Counted from the stretch's first letter, positions 10,601 to 20,386 are shown. The stretch: 64,000 bases of DNA from Cohaesibacter marisflavi (GCF_900115225.1 NZ_FOVR01000010.1:62001-126000); one strand, 5' to 3'. Notes: generated by a model from the sequence alone, not told the origin. Numbers and translations: made by a program.

Positions 10601-12229
10601 CTAGCGATGTTCTTCGACCTGTGTGTTGATCAACACGGCGTTGAAATGGCGAAGGGCATCCACCTGCCGGGCCCAGCCCAGAATACGGCCCGGATTGTCC
10701 GGATCAAGCACGGCGAGATTGCTGCCGCCATTGTCATCAAATTTCTTGAGCGCCAGTTCCAGTGTGTCCTGCAGCTTGATCGGTTCCATATTATGCTCAA
10801 GTACGGTGTCTTCAATGGGAATGTCTGCCGCTAGGGGAGTGTAAAAGTCCGCAATCGTGGTGTTTTTCACGACATAGCGATGGGAGCCTTCATGCAGGAA
10901 GATGCCGCGCATGCCCAGTTGCCAGTGGAAATAGGAGCGCCCGCTGAGCGCCACGGCGAGGCCGTTGGAGATGGAGACCGTCACCAAGAGGGCGATAGAG
11001 AGTGCATAACCGCCGGTCAATTCAAAGACGATCATGGTCGTGGATATGGGCGCGCCGAGCATGGCCGAAGCCACGGCCCCCATGCCCAGTAGCGCATAAA
11101 GGCCATGAGTGGAGGCTATTTCGGGCAGCAAGGGTTGCGCTATGAGGCCGAAGGTGCCTCCGACCATGGCGCCGATATAAAGCGAGGGCGAGAAGATGCC
11201 GCCGCCAAAGCGCGAGGCCAGTGTTATGGATGTTGCCAGTGCTTTGGCGACAATGAGCGAGAGCAGCATCGTCAGGGGAAGCTGTTGCTTGAGCGCAAGG
11301 TCGGTCGCTTCATAGCCAACGCCCAGCACCTCAGGAAAAGCCAGAGCAATAAGGCCAACGAGAAAGCCGCCAATGATCGGGCGGTATATGAGCGGCATCT
11401 TGATGTGGCGCGCGATCCAGTCTGTGCCGAGCAACGAGGTTTGGAACAGCACCGCAACAATGGCGCAGACGATGCCCAGAAGGGCAAAGGACGGCAGCTC
11501 CCAGTAAGAGGTGATCTGGTAGTCGGGGATGATGAAAGAGGCTACATCGCCAAAAAAGAGGCGCGAGAATGTGGTGCCTACCGCAGACGCCAACACGATG
11601 GGCACGAAGGCGGACATGGCATAGTGGCCCAGAATGACCTCATGGGCAAAGAGCACCCCTGCGATGGGCGCGTTGAACGAGGCCGAAACTGCACTGGCCA
11701 CTCCGCAGGCGAGCAGCACTCTTTGTGATGCAGCCGGTATGGCGAGCCTACGGCCAAGAGATCTGGCCAGACTGGCGCCCAGATGCACGATGGGGCCTTC
11801 GCGGCCTGCACTTGCGCCAGCCCCAAGGGAGATGATGGTCACCGTTGCGCTATCCAGCGCTTGCCAGAAGCGTAGCCCTCTGCCGCCGCGCGCTCGCGCT
11901 TCGATGACATCGGCCACGCCTTCAGCGCGTTTGATGGGGTGGACATATTGCAGAAAGGCTCCAACAAAGACGCCGCCAAGGGTGGGAGCTGCAACCACAA
12001 GCCAGGATGGAGCCTCTCGCAGAGCCGCAATGACATTCTCTGCGCTTGTGCCCAGCCAGAACCATTGCACGCCGCCAATGCCGAGCCGAAACAGAATGGC
12101 GGCCAGAGAGACCATAAATCCGATCAGAATGGAAAAAAGCCAAAGCTTGGGCTGCTGGGTCGAAATATAGATCGACCAGTTCGGTTCTATCCAGCTTCGT
12201 ATCAGTTTGATCGGGTTGGTCCTGATCAT
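10601..12229 (-). CDS. CLC-family chloride channel/transporter, channel-like at the proton-glutamate site
   Basis: Inner-membrane anion transport protein of 542 aa with the CLC fold: many membrane spans, the gating-glutamate motif GREGP (SAGREGPIVHLGAS) and GGGIFSPSL. The internal proton-glutamate segment reads LFAHEVI where the E. coli exchanger has LFIIEEM, so the proton glutamate is replaced by valine, as in eukaryotic channels. The GSGIP selectivity motif is also absent (RAEGVADVIEA). The C-terminal 70 residues look like the remnant of a CBS-type cytoplasmic domain. The start is ATG at 12229, with a TTG at 12238 possible. A second CLC gene lies just upstream on the same strand, separated by a terminator. 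Confidence 0.9.
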   Translation of the reverse strand: MIRTNPIKLIRSWIEPNWSIYISTQQPKLWLFSILIGFMVSLAAILFRLGIGGVQWFWLGTSAENVIAALREAPSWLVVAAPTLGGVFVGAFLQYVHPIKRAEGVADVIEARARGGRGLRFWQALDSATVTIISLGAGASAGREGPIVHLGASLARSLGRRLAIPAASQRVLLACGVASAVSASFNAPIAGVLFAHEVILGHYAMSAFVPIVLASAVGTTFSRLFFGDVASFIIPDYQITSYWELPSFALLGIVCAIVAVLFQTSLLGTDWIARHIKMPLIYRPIIGGFLVGLIALAFPEVLGVGYEATDLALKQQLPLTMLLSLIVAKALATSITLASRFGGGIFSPSLYIGAMVGGTFGLIAQPLLPEIASTHGLYALLGMGAVASAMLGAPISTTMIVFELTGGYALSIALLVTVSISNGLAVALSGRSYFHWQLGMRGIFLHEGSHRYVVKNTTIADFYTPLAADIPIEDTVLEHNMEPIKLQDTLELALKKFDDNGGSNLAVLDPDNPGRILGWARQVDALRHFNAVLINTQVEEHR

Positions 12230-12366
12230 GGTCGGCAAACTCTTGTCGCTGAGCCGCTGTAAAGGGAGAGGAGCCGTTGATCGGTTTCACCCCGTTTTCA
12301 TTGCAAAGCTTTGAAATTTTTGCCTCAAACGTCAAGCCTAACCTTCGGCAGAATAGGGGGAAAAGC

Positions 12367-12393
12367 AAAAAGCCGCCTTGTGGGGCGGCTTTT
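12367..12393 (-). terminator. Intrinsic terminator between the two CLC genes
   Basis: A 10-bp stem AAAAGCCGCC/GGCGGCTTTT with a short loop, flanked by T-rich sequence on the minus strand. It would end transcription of the CLC gene at 12438-13775 before the next CLC gene, implying independent promoters. Confidence 0.8.
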
Positions 12394-12437
12394 GGGTTTT
12401 TATGTCTGTCATTTGCGCAGATGAGCGTGTGCCAAGG

Positions 12438-13775
12438 CTAGCTCTTGGGGGCGGGAGGTGCCTGCTCCGAATCGCGCTGGCGGGCAAAATCGTAGAACTT
12501 GCCCGATTGCAGGTGATAGACCCCTTCCTTGCAGAAGACCTTGGAAGCGGCATTGGCGATCAGGGCGCAGGCCATGAGCGGCAGCATCATCTGGTGGTTA
12601 TCGGTCATTTCCATGACGATGACGAATGAGGTGATGGGGGCCTGCACCACGCCGGTGAAGTAAGACACCATGCCCAAAAGCACGATGGCGCCGACGGGAA
12701 CCTTGGGGAAGAAGCCTGCAAGGTCAGCTCCGAGGCCGGCTCCGACTGACAAGGACGGGGAGAAAATGCCGCCCGGCAGGCCGCTGATGGATGAGGCGAT
12801 GGTGGCCAGCAGTTTGAGCGGTGCATATTCAAGGCGCAGATCGGTTTCGCCATGCAGCACATCGCGGGCTGCTTCATAGCCCGAACCGTTGACCGCGCCA
12901 TCGGTATAAAGACCGGCAAGGGCAACAAACAGGCCGCACAGGATTGCGAAGGGAACCGGATGGGCTTTGATGATTTTGCCGACAGTGCCGGGCAGGCCAT
13001 AGGTAAACAGCACCAGAATCTTGGAGAAAAAGCCGCCGGCCAATCCGCCAATTACGCCCACGATGGGAACCGCTATCCAGCCCCAGCCGAATTGCAGCAG
13101 ATCGTGGGAGGTGCCAAAATAGGTGTAGTTGCCGAAAATAGCCATGGATGTGAGACCGGCGAGAATCACCGTGCCCAGGATCATGCCACTGGTGCGCATC
13201 TCGAAAGAGCGGCTCATTTCCTCAATGGCAAAAACGATCCCTGCCAGAGGTGTGTTGAAAGCACCAGCAATACCGGCTGCAGCACCGGCGAGGATGAGGC
13301 CGACTTGGCGTTTGGGAGCGATGCGGCCTGTCAGGAACATGACAGCTGCGCCAACCTGAACGGTGGGGCCCTCACGGCCAGTCGATGCCCCGATCATCAA
13401 ACCGAGCAATGTCATGATGACCTTGCCCACGGCCGAACGGATGCCGACGAGTCGGGCACGGCTTGTCGGGCGCTTGAGGCGTCGGGCTGCGATGGCTTGC
13501 GGGATACCGGACCCTTGCGTTCCGGGGAAATACCGGTTGGTGGCCCAGACAATGGCACCAAAGCCGAGCGGTGTTACGAAAAGGCCTGCATAGGGGTAGG
13601 CTTCGATCAGTTGACGATAAAGATCCTGGCTGGAATCGGCACCCATGGCCAACACCACTGCGGCGAGGCCAACCATAATACCGCCCAGTCCGAAAATGAT
13701 CCGTCTTTGCCAGATCATGCGTTGGGCTCTGACACGCTTGCCATGCGGAAGATGCAGGTGAAATCGGTTGTTCAT
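12438..13775 (-). CDS. CLC-family H+/Cl- exchange transporter, ClcA-like
   Basis: Inner-membrane protein of 445 aa that matches the bacterial H+/Cl- antiporter type. It has the selectivity filter GSGIP (GTQGSGIPQAIAA), the external gating glutamate in STGREGPTVQVGAA, the internal proton glutamate in FAIEEM, and GGIFSPSLSVGAG. A tyrosine within EGVYHLQS near the C-terminus may be the anion-coordinating tyrosine. There is no CBS domain. The start at 13775 (MNNRFHLHLPHGKR) lacks a clear Shine-Dalgarno. No fluoride riboswitch-like sequence was seen upstream, and FAIEEM argues for the ClcA type rather than the fluoride exporter. Confidence 0.92.
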   Translation of the reverse strand: MNNRFHLHLPHGKRVRAQRMIWQRRIIFGLGGIMVGLAAVVLAMGADSSQDLYRQLIEAYPYAGLFVTPLGFGAIVWATNRYFPGTQGSGIPQAIAARRLKRPTSRARLVGIRSAVGKVIMTLLGLMIGASTGREGPTVQVGAAVMFLTGRIAPKRQVGLILAGAAAGIAGAFNTPLAGIVFAIEEMSRSFEMRTSGMILGTVILAGLTSMAIFGNYTYFGTSHDLLQFGWGWIAVPIVGVIGGLAGGFFSKILVLFTYGLPGTVGKIIKAHPVPFAILCGLFVALAGLYTDGAVNGSGYEAARDVLHGETDLRLEYAPLKLLATIASSISGLPGGIFSPSLSVGAGLGADLAGFFPKVPVGAIVLLGMVSYFTGVVQAPITSFVIVMEMTDNHQMMLPLMACALIANAASKVFCKEGVYHLQSGKFYDFARQRDSEQAPPAPKS

Positions 13776-14264
13776 GGTTCTAGGCTGGCTTTTTGGTTTT
13801 GCTCGTGGAAATGAGTGTTTGAAATGCGATAATCAAAGCGAATTCTCATTCCGGCTGCCTCCTTTGAAAAGAAGGAAACCGGCTTCAATGGTCCAACAAT
13901 AGCAAAGGCCGCAAGCGGGTCAACAGAGAGTGACCATGTATCACGTTGGCTTTAGGCTACCATTCGAAGGATTATGAGCGCTGATCAACGCAAAAAAGAC
14001 CCCGCGAAAACAATGTTTTCGCTGGTATGACAATCTCATATCATTCGTTAAATGGGGGCAGAAGAGCGGAATCGAAAGAGGAGCTATGCATGGGACGATG
14101 AGGCCAGATTTCAAGCCATGATGCGATACAATGCTGAAAAAATTTATCGCCCTTTCTCCGGTGGGCGTCTGGCTGTGCGAATTCAGGGGCTCGGTCTGGC
14201 AATTTGCGCGTGAGTGTGCGTAATTGGATCAAAAAGCTCAAAGCCAATCTATCCGGAGTGTTCT
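13776..14264. other. Intergenic region between divergent clcA-like gene and FAD dehydrogenase gene
   Basis: About 490 bases with no convincing gene. It holds a perfect 8-bp hairpin with a 3-nt loop, GCGAAAAC-AAT-GTTTTCGC (14004-14022). On the minus strand this is followed after 6 nt by a T-run, so it could end an unannotated minus-strand transcript. Otherwise I see only presumed promoters. Confidence 0.4.
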
Positions 14265-15686
14265 ATGTCTACTGCCGTTCAGCCCCATTTCAAACATCAC
14301 AAAAACGAGGAGGCCATCAATACGGTCTGTTCGAAATTGTCGGAACGGTTCGGGGACCGATTCACGATGGGCAAGGCTCTGCGCGAGCAGCATGCCCATA
14401 CCACGACGGGCCTGCAGAACGAAATGCCGGACGGGGTTGTCTTCGCGCAAAGCACTGAGGAGGTCTCCGAAATTGTTGCACTGTGCAATGAACAGTGCGT
14501 GCCAGTGATCGCCTTTGGCTCGGGCTCTTCGCTTGAGGGGCAGTTGAATGCGCCCTATGGCGGCATCTCTGTTGATCTTTCGGGCATGAACGCCATTCTG
14601 GAGGTTTGTGCCGAAGATCTCAACTGTACGGTTCAGGCGGGCGTGACCCGCAAGCAGCTCAATGATTATCTGCGCGATACGGGCTTGTTCTTTCCCATAG
14701 ATCCGGGGGCAGATGCTTCTCTTGGTGGTATGGCCGCTACACGGGCCTCGGGCACCAATGCGGTGCGCTATGGCACCATGAAAGACAATGTGCTTTCGCT
14801 CAAAGCCGTCATGGCTGATGGCACCATCATTGAAACGGCCAGCAAGGCCAAGAAAAGCTCGGCCGGCTATGACTTGACCCGTCTTCTGGTGGGCTCCGAA
14901 GGCACATTGGGCATTATTACAGAGGTATCCCTTAAGCTTTCCGGCATTCCGCAGGCCATTTCGGGGGGCATTTGCGGCTTTCCCGATCTGGAGAGTGCGT
15001 GCAATGCCGTGATCATGACCATTCAGTGCGGTATTCCGGTGGCGCGCATTGAACTGCTCGACAGCCTTCAGGTCAAGGCCGTCAACCTGCATTCCAAGCT
15101 GGGGTTGGAAGAACGCCCGACATTGCTGGTGGAATTCCACGGCACGGACAGTGGCGTTGCAGAGCAGGCGGAATTGTTCGCCGATATCATTGAGGAATTC
15201 GGCGGCTCCGATTTCGAGTGGGCAACCAAGCCGGAAGATCGCACCCGCCTGTGGACGGCCCGTCATGAATCCTACTGGGCCACCTTCTCTCTAAGGCCCG
15301 GCGCCAAGAGCGTATCCAGCGATGCCTGTGTTCCCATTTCCCAACTTGCCGAATGTGTGCGGGAAACCCAGAAGGATATCGAGGCGACCGGTTTTCTGGC
15401 TCCCATTGTGGGTCATGTGGGCGATGGCAACTTCCATGTCCAGCTGCTGCTCGATCCTGAAAATCCGGAAGAGCATGCCAAGGCGGATGCGTTTCTTGGG
15501 CGGCTAGCCGAGCGCGCCATTGCCATGGGCGGCACCTGCACCGGTGAACATGGTGTAGGGCAGGGCAAGATGAAATATATGACCAAGGAATTCGGCCCAG
15601 CCCTGAGCTATATGATCGCGATCAAGGAAGCGTTCGATCCAAAAAATATCATGAATCCGGGCAAGATATTGCCTGAGCATGGCTAG
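14265..15686 (+). CDS. FAD-linked 2-hydroxyacid dehydrogenase (D-lactate dehydrogenase / GlcD type)
   Basis: Flavoenzyme of 473 aa predicted to oxidise D-lactate, glycolate or a related D-2-hydroxyacid, passing electrons to the respiratory chain. It has an N-terminal FAD_binding_4 (PCMH) domain with GSGSSLEGQ and PGADASLGGMAATRASGTNAVRYG, and a C-terminal FAD-oxidase_C domain with GHVGDGNFH, TCTGEHGVGQGK and NIMNPGKIL. The start at 14265 (MSTAVQPHFK) has a GGAG site; a longer frame from 14214 is not supported. There are no glcE/glcF neighbours, so it resembles the single-subunit cytochrome-type D-lactate dehydrogenase. The exact substrate cannot be read from the sequence. Confidence 0.88.
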   Translation: MSTAVQPHFKHHKNEEAINTVCSKLSERFGDRFTMGKALREQHAHTTTGLQNEMPDGVVFAQSTEEVSEIVALCNEQCVPVIAFGSGSSLEGQLNAPYGGISVDLSGMNAILEVCAEDLNCTVQAGVTRKQLNDYLRDTGLFFPIDPGADASLGGMAATRASGTNAVRYGTMKDNVLSLKAVMADGTIIETASKAKKSSAGYDLTRLLVGSEGTLGIITEVSLKLSGIPQAISGGICGFPDLESACNAVIMTIQCGIPVARIELLDSLQVKAVNLHSKLGLEERPTLLVEFHGTDSGVAEQAELFADIIEEFGGSDFEWATKPEDRTRLWTARHESYWATFSLRPGAKSVSSDACVPISQLAECVRETQKDIEATGFLAPIVGHVGDGNFHVQLLLDPENPEEHAKADAFLGRLAERAIAMGGTCTGEHGVGQGKMKYMTKEFGPALSYMIAIKEAFDPKNIMNPGKILPEHG

Positions 15687-16070
15687 ATCGGGCATGATGG
15701 GCACTTTGATGCTGAATTTCTTTTGTCTTATCAATGCTTGTCCATCTGGTTTGTCCTTTTCAGATGGCGGTGCAAGTGTTATTTGGGAGTAAGAAATTTT
15801 TAAGACTTACCAACGGAATGAAGGGTCGGGTCATAAAATCGGCGGGGCGGTATGCATCCATGCTCTTGAGTTTGGCGTTTCCGGTCTGATCGGTTGGTTC
15901 TTGTGTGAGTGAACGGTTTTATTGCAAGCAAGTTTTGTGATTTTCAAAAGTTGAAACTGGCTTTGAAGGGCATTCACTTCTGAGGGATTTCTTGATCTGA
16001 TCTTTGTCCGTTTGTTTTCCAGGGGGGCAGGGTCCTGAATAGTCTCTATTTTACGATTGGTGGGTCCATT
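15687..16070. other. Intergenic region before the AsmA-like gene
   Basis: About 350-380 bases with no recognised gene or RNA. A 7-bp hairpin CCATCTG/CAGATGG with a 12-nt loop lies at 15742-15767 without a T-run. The last 35 bases may be coding if the downstream gene starts at the CTG at 16035. Confidence 0.35.
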
Positions 16071-19000
16071 TTGCTGGCGCTCGTCATAGCGCTGGTTGGA
16101 CCGCTATTTGTTGATTGGACATCCTATCGTGCCGCTTTCGAGCGCGAGGCCACGATAGCGCTGGGGCAGCCTGTGCATGTCTTGGGCGCTGCCGACATGC
16201 AAATCCTGCCCATGCCCCGGCTGCATTTTGAAAGCGTGCATGTGGGGCCTGATGAGCAGAACCCCATTCTGACCGTTGATGCATTCGATATCGGCATTGA
16301 GCTGTTTCCACTTGTTCAAGGCAAGATCGAAGTCGTTGACATGACTTTGAAAAGCCCGTCTCTCAAGCTTGAGGTGGACGAGCAGGGCCAGTTCGACTGG
16401 CGTCAGGATGGCGGTAAGCTCTGGGATCTGGATATGGAAAAGATCCGCCTGAATGATGTGCGGATCGAAAATGGACAGATTGATTTTCTCGACAGAAGCT
16501 CCGGCCGCAGCAAGCGCCTGACGGGGCTCAACGGGGGGCTGGAAGCGCGCACGCTGGTCGGCCCTTACAAGATCGAAGCCGCCTTCCGGATGGATGGAAA
16601 TCCTTATTCTCTGATGCTTTCAACCGGCACCGCAAGTGCCGAGGGCATGCGGGTCAAGAGCCTTTTGACGCCCGCCAATTTTGCTGTGTCCCTTGCCATG
16701 GATGGCAACATTCAGGAAGGGGCAGACGAGCGGCTCCATTATGTCGGCACCACGCGCATCACCAATGCCATTGAGGGGCTGGAAGGCTCGGTCACACCAT
16801 GGACCTTGAGCGGGGACAGTGATCTTACGGCCTCATCGCTGGTCATGCCGCAATTCGAGTTTTCCCATGGTCCGGTGGATCAGGCCTATCGGCTGAATGG
16901 CGCAGGCACTATCGATTTTGGCGCGAAACCGCGATTTGACGTGGTGGTTTCTTCGCGTCAATTGGATTTCGACCGTGCTCTGGGCAATGGACCCAATGCG
17001 CCGATCAATTTGCAGGACGGTATCGAGACGTTGGCCAATTCTCTGGCCGAGATGCCTCTGCCCGGCATTCCAGGACATATCGGATTTGATGTCCCCGGTG
17101 TCATTCTCGGAGGCGGTGTGATCCGGAATTTGCAGTTGGACGCGGATCTGGTTGGCACGGCATGGAAGATTGATCAACTGACTGCAGACCTGCCGGGACA
17201 GACGATTGTTTCTCTTTCGGGACTGTTTTCCCGTCAGATGGACGACAATGGCAAACGCAACGGGTTCGAAGGGCAAGCGCGCATCCGATCGGATCAGCCG
17301 TTGGCCTTTTCCAAATGGTGGCTTGATGATGCGCCGACCAGTGGCCAATTGACGCCCTTTGACCTTAGCGGGCAAGTGCTGGTCAAATCGGACCATATTC
17401 AGGTGTCTGATCTGGATCTGTCCATGGAGGGCGATCGCGCCACGGGCTATATCGACTGGTATGCCGGCACTCAGGGGGACGAGAGCAAAGGCGATGCCCT
17501 GTCCATCAATCTGGACGCGGAGCGGATCGATCTGGATGCGGTGATGGGGGTTGGCTCCCTTTTGCTGAGCAATTCCTCCGGTTCAAGAGCGCCTTTGCAG
17601 GATATCGCGCTTGATATTGAAACCAATCGACTGGTGTCGGGCAGCTTTGAAGGCAATAGCCTGAGCGCCAAATTGCGGCTGGCCAAGGGCAGCATTGAGA
17701 TCGACCAGTTGAGTGTCGACGATTTTGCGGGTGCCACGATCTCGGCACGAGGCCTGTTGCAGGATGTTTCGGGCACGCCCCATGGCCGAATCGAGGGCAA
17801 GATCAGCGCGGATGATCTGGAAGGGTTTTCTGCGCTTATTGAAAGGCTGGTTCCCGATCAGCCTGCTGCTGGCTGGTTTGCACGCAATCAGAGGGCCATG
17901 TCGCCTGCCGATCTTTCCTTCTCCCTTTCGGGGGGCAACGCTGAGCGTGGTTTAAGCGCCAAGCTGGACGGCACGCTTGGTGGCGGCAATGCCTCCCTTA
18001 AAGGCACTCTGGATGGTGCGCTGGCAGACTGGGCCAATGGCGATCTGGATCTTGCTGTCGACATGGATAATCCCGATGGGCGCAAGTTGCTATCTCTGAT
18101 GGGGTTGGGCGACGGGCTCATCGACTTGCCTCGACTGTCCGCGTCTGCCTCTCTCAAAGGCGCACTGGCGGATGGCGCTGCCTTTACGGGCTCGCTCAAG
18201 GCTGATGACGGTGCATTGACCTATGATGGCGATGTGCAGTTTACCCCCGATGGCCGGGATGGTCTGAAAAGCGAGGGGCAGGTTGCCTTCGAGACCTCTG
18301 ATCTGGCGCCTTATTTGATGGCGGCTGGCGTATCTCTGACCAATCCGGGGGAAAGCCTACCGGTTTCATTGAAGGCCGGGCTGACCCTTGATGACAAGGC
18401 ACTGGCTGTTGATGCGCTGGAAGGGCAGTGGAACGATCAGCCTGTGTCGGGCGCACTGAACCTGACGCATCGGGTTAACAATCGCCTGCTCAAGGGTGCT
18501 GTCGAGCTTGGGGATATGGATGGCATCTGGCTTGGTGAAACGGTGCTTGGCGCCGGGCGGCTGACAGCGATTGATCGCAATTGGCCTGATCTTGCCTTCA
18601 TTGCGCCTGTGACCACAGGGGAGGATCTGCCCATTAAAGTGGATGTCTCGGTGAAGGCGCGCAGCCTTGAGCTTGCTGCGCCCTATATTTTCCAGCAACC
18701 ATCTTTCTCTCTTGTCTGGCAGGATAGTGGCCTGTCTGTGCGCGACTTCAGGGCCTTGTTGCAGGGCGGAGAGGTGAGCGGCGGTCTGGATCTGGACAAT
18801 GTGGAAGGGGAAGCCCTTCTTAAATCCCATATTCGGGTTGAAAATGCCGCTTTGGCGCCGCTCGTCTGGCAGCGTGACGGACGCTCTGTTGCCCGCGGGC
18901 AGCTTGATGTCAATCTCGATGTCGAAAGTCAGGGACGGTCCATGGCGGGGCTGGTGTCCGGCCTCTCCGGCACGGGGACCTTTACGCTTAAGGATGCAAC

Positions 19001-20144
19001 GCTCAACTATCTCAATCCGTCGGCTTTTGCGCAGGTTATTCGCGCAGTCGATGCCGGTATGGAATTGAATGACGAGGAAATAAGAAACACCTTCGTCTCC
19101 CACATGGATGCTGGCTCCACCGAGGTTTCCAGCGTTGAGGGCACCTTTGTCATCGCTGGCGGGGCCTTGCGCGCCAACAATATCGAAGCCGATGCGGATA
19201 TCCTCCAATCTCGTGGCAATCTGGTGGTCGATTTGTCCAATCAGACACTTGATGGCGATTGGTCTATCAAGGTCGAGCCGGATGAGGAAGATGCTGTGAC
19301 CGGCGCCCAGCCCGAGGTGGGGCTTGCTTTTTCCGGTCCGATGGAAGCGCCCGAGCGCGTGGTTGATGTTGCGCCCTTTACCGGCTATCTGACCATTCGC
19401 GCGTTCGAGCGGGAAGTGGACCGCGTGGAACGTTTGCAGGCCGATATTCTGGAGAAAGACCGCATGCGTCGATTACTGCGTCTTTATCGCGAGCGGGCCA
19501 AGCATCGCGAAGAGGAGCAGATAGCCAAGGAGAAGGAAGCGATGGCAGCCGAGCAGGCTGCTGCTGAGGCGGAGGCCAAAAAGGCGGACGAAGCACAAGC
19601 CGCCAAGGAGCGAGCCCAAGCCGAGGCTGCAAGGCAGGAAGCACAACGCAAGGCTGAGCTAGAGGCAAAACGGAAAGCGGCAGACGCTGCTAAACGGGCA
19701 GAACAAAAAGCCCGGGAAGATGCCGCTGCTCAACAGCGCGCTCGAGCAGAAGCGGAACGCAAGGCTGTGGCAGAGCGGGAAGCTGCAAGAAGAACAGAAG
19801 AATCCCAAAGAGCCAAGGCTGAGGCGGATCTGCTTGAATCCCTGCGCCAGAAGGACCCTGTGCCAGCGCCTCAATCGGAGAAAACAACAGCTACGCCATC
19901 CTTTGACATCAATGCGGGAGACATCATTATGCGCCCGTTGGATGAACTGACGACGCAATCGGTTCCGTCCGCTACCCCACAGGCGCAGCCAGAAGAAGCG
20001 CTGCCGCCAGCAAATTATATTGATTTGCCGCAGCGTCTCAACACCTTGCCCAAGGATCGGATTGTACCTTCACTCGGGCAGGGACGCTCGTTTTCGTTTT
20101 CAGATGATGATATGGCGACGGACTATATAATCCAGAATTATTGA
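16071..20144 (+). CDS. AsmA-family protein (AsmA-like envelope protein)
   Basis: A 1357-aa protein with an N-terminal membrane segment (LALVIALVGPLFVDW) followed by the AsmA N-terminal domain, a very long beta-rich region with repeated DLDL/DLDAER-type segments, and an AsmA C-terminal domain ending near residue 1100. An Ala/Glu/Lys/Arg-rich coiled coil (about 1120-1265) and a low-complexity tail follow. AsmA-like proteins are inner-membrane-anchored periplasmic proteins linked to outer-membrane assembly and inter-membrane lipid transport. The TTG at 16071 is the conservative start. The frame stays open upstream and encodes LNSLYFTIGGSIL, which resembles the usual N-terminus, so initiation at CTG 16035 behind AGGGGGG is plausible. 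The stop overlaps the convergent RHH gene by 7 nt. Confidence 0.85.
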   Translation: MLALVIALVGPLFVDWTSYRAAFEREATIALGQPVHVLGAADMQILPMPRLHFESVHVGPDEQNPILTVDAFDIGIELFPLVQGKIEVVDMTLKSPSLKLEVDEQGQFDWRQDGGKLWDLDMEKIRLNDVRIENGQIDFLDRSSGRSKRLTGLNGGLEARTLVGPYKIEAAFRMDGNPYSLMLSTGTASAEGMRVKSLLTPANFAVSLAMDGNIQEGADERLHYVGTTRITNAIEGLEGSVTPWTLSGDSDLTASSLVMPQFEFSHGPVDQAYRLNGAGTIDFGAKPRFDVVVSSRQLDFDRALGNGPNAPINLQDGIETLANSLAEMPLPGIPGHIGFDVPGVILGGGVIRNLQLDADLVGTAWKIDQLTADLPGQTIVSLSGLFSRQMDDNGKRNGFEGQARIRSDQPLAFSKWWLDDAPTSGQLTPFDLSGQVLVKSDHIQVSDLDLSMEGDRATGYIDWYAGTQGDESKGDALSINLDAERIDLDAVMGVGSLLLSNSSGSRAPLQDIALDIETNRLVSGSFEGNSLSAKLRLAKGSIEIDQLSVDDFAGATISARGLLQDVSGTPHGRIEGKISADDLEGFSALIERLVPDQPAAGWFARNQRAMSPADLSFSLSGGNAERGLSAKLDGTLGGGNASLKGTLDGALADWANGDLDLAVDMDNPDGRKLLSLMGLGDGLIDLPRLSASASLKGALADGAAFTGSLKADDGALTYDGDVQFTPDGRDGLKSEGQVAFETSDLAPYLMAAGVSLTNPGESLPVSLKAGLTLDDKALAVDALEGQWNDQPVSGALNLTHRVNNRLLKGAVELGDMDGIWLGETVLGAGRLTAIDRNWPDLAFIAPVTTGEDLPIKVDVSVKARSLELAAPYIFQQPSFSLVWQDSGLSVRDFRALLQGGEVSGGLDLDNVEGEALLKSHIRVENAALAPLVWQRDGRSVARGQLDVNLDVESQGRSMAGLVSGLSGTGTFTLKDATLNYLNPSAFAQVIRAVDAGMELNDEEIRNTFVSHMDAGSTEVSSVEGTFVIAGGALRANNIEADADILQSRGNLVVDLSNQTLDGDWSIKVEPDEEDAVTGAQPEVGLAFSGPMEAPERVVDVAPFTGYLTIRAFEREVDRVERLQADILEKDRMRRLLRLYRERAKHREEEQIAKEKEAMAAEQAAAEAEAKKADEAQAAKERAQAEAARQEAQRKAELEAKRKAADAAKRAEQKAREDAAAQQRARAEAERKAVAEREAARRTEESQRAKAEADLLESLRQKDPVPAPQSEKTTATPSFDINAGDIIMRPLDELTTQSVPSATPQAQPEEALPPANYIDLPQRLNTLPKDRIVPSLGQGRSFSFSDDDMATDYIIQNY

Positions 20145-20386
20145 GGCCCGCCATCGGGGCTGGCATCGTCAAACTGCGCAGAGATGCGGGATTTGTAATA
20201 GTCCAGAACCGAGATGCGGATGGCTGAGGAAAGATTGTTTCTGCCGCGGTCCTTGTCGATCTGGCGGATAATGTCCGCCAGAGACTTATTACGGCTATCG
20301 GCCAAAACCTTCAGGCCTTGCCAAAATTCATCTTCCAGAGAAATGGACGTGCGATGGCCAGCAATGGTAACGGAGTGCTTTTTCAT
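20138..20386 (-). CDS. Ribbon-helix-helix domain protein
   Basis: An 82-aa protein (MKKHSVTIAGHRTSISLEDEFW) with the RHH_4-type pattern: a beta strand with HRTSISLEDEFW, then helices LKVLADSRNKSLADIIRQID and an SSAIRISVLDYYKS segment. Likely a small DNA-binding regulator. It is the last gene of a minus-strand group with DUF4169 (11 nt upstream) and sspB, an arrangement recurring in Rhizobiales. Its 3' end overlaps the AsmA-like gene by 7 nt. Target unknown. Confidence 0.85.
   Translation of the reverse strand: MKKHSVTIAGHRTSISLEDEFWQGLKVLADSRNKSLADIIRQIDKDRGRNNLSSAIRISVLDYYKSRISAQFDDASPDGGPQ

Noticed and set aside
11105-11728. 207-codon plus-strand frame opposite the first CLC gene
   Set aside because: Charged, low-complexity shadow of a membrane-protein gene; no ribosome site or family match.
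13776-14040. Fluoride riboswitch upstream of the CLC genes
   Set aside because: I looked for the crcB-type motif because some CLC proteins export fluoride. No matching sequence is visible, and both proteins have GREGP and chloride-type features rather than the CLC-F pattern.
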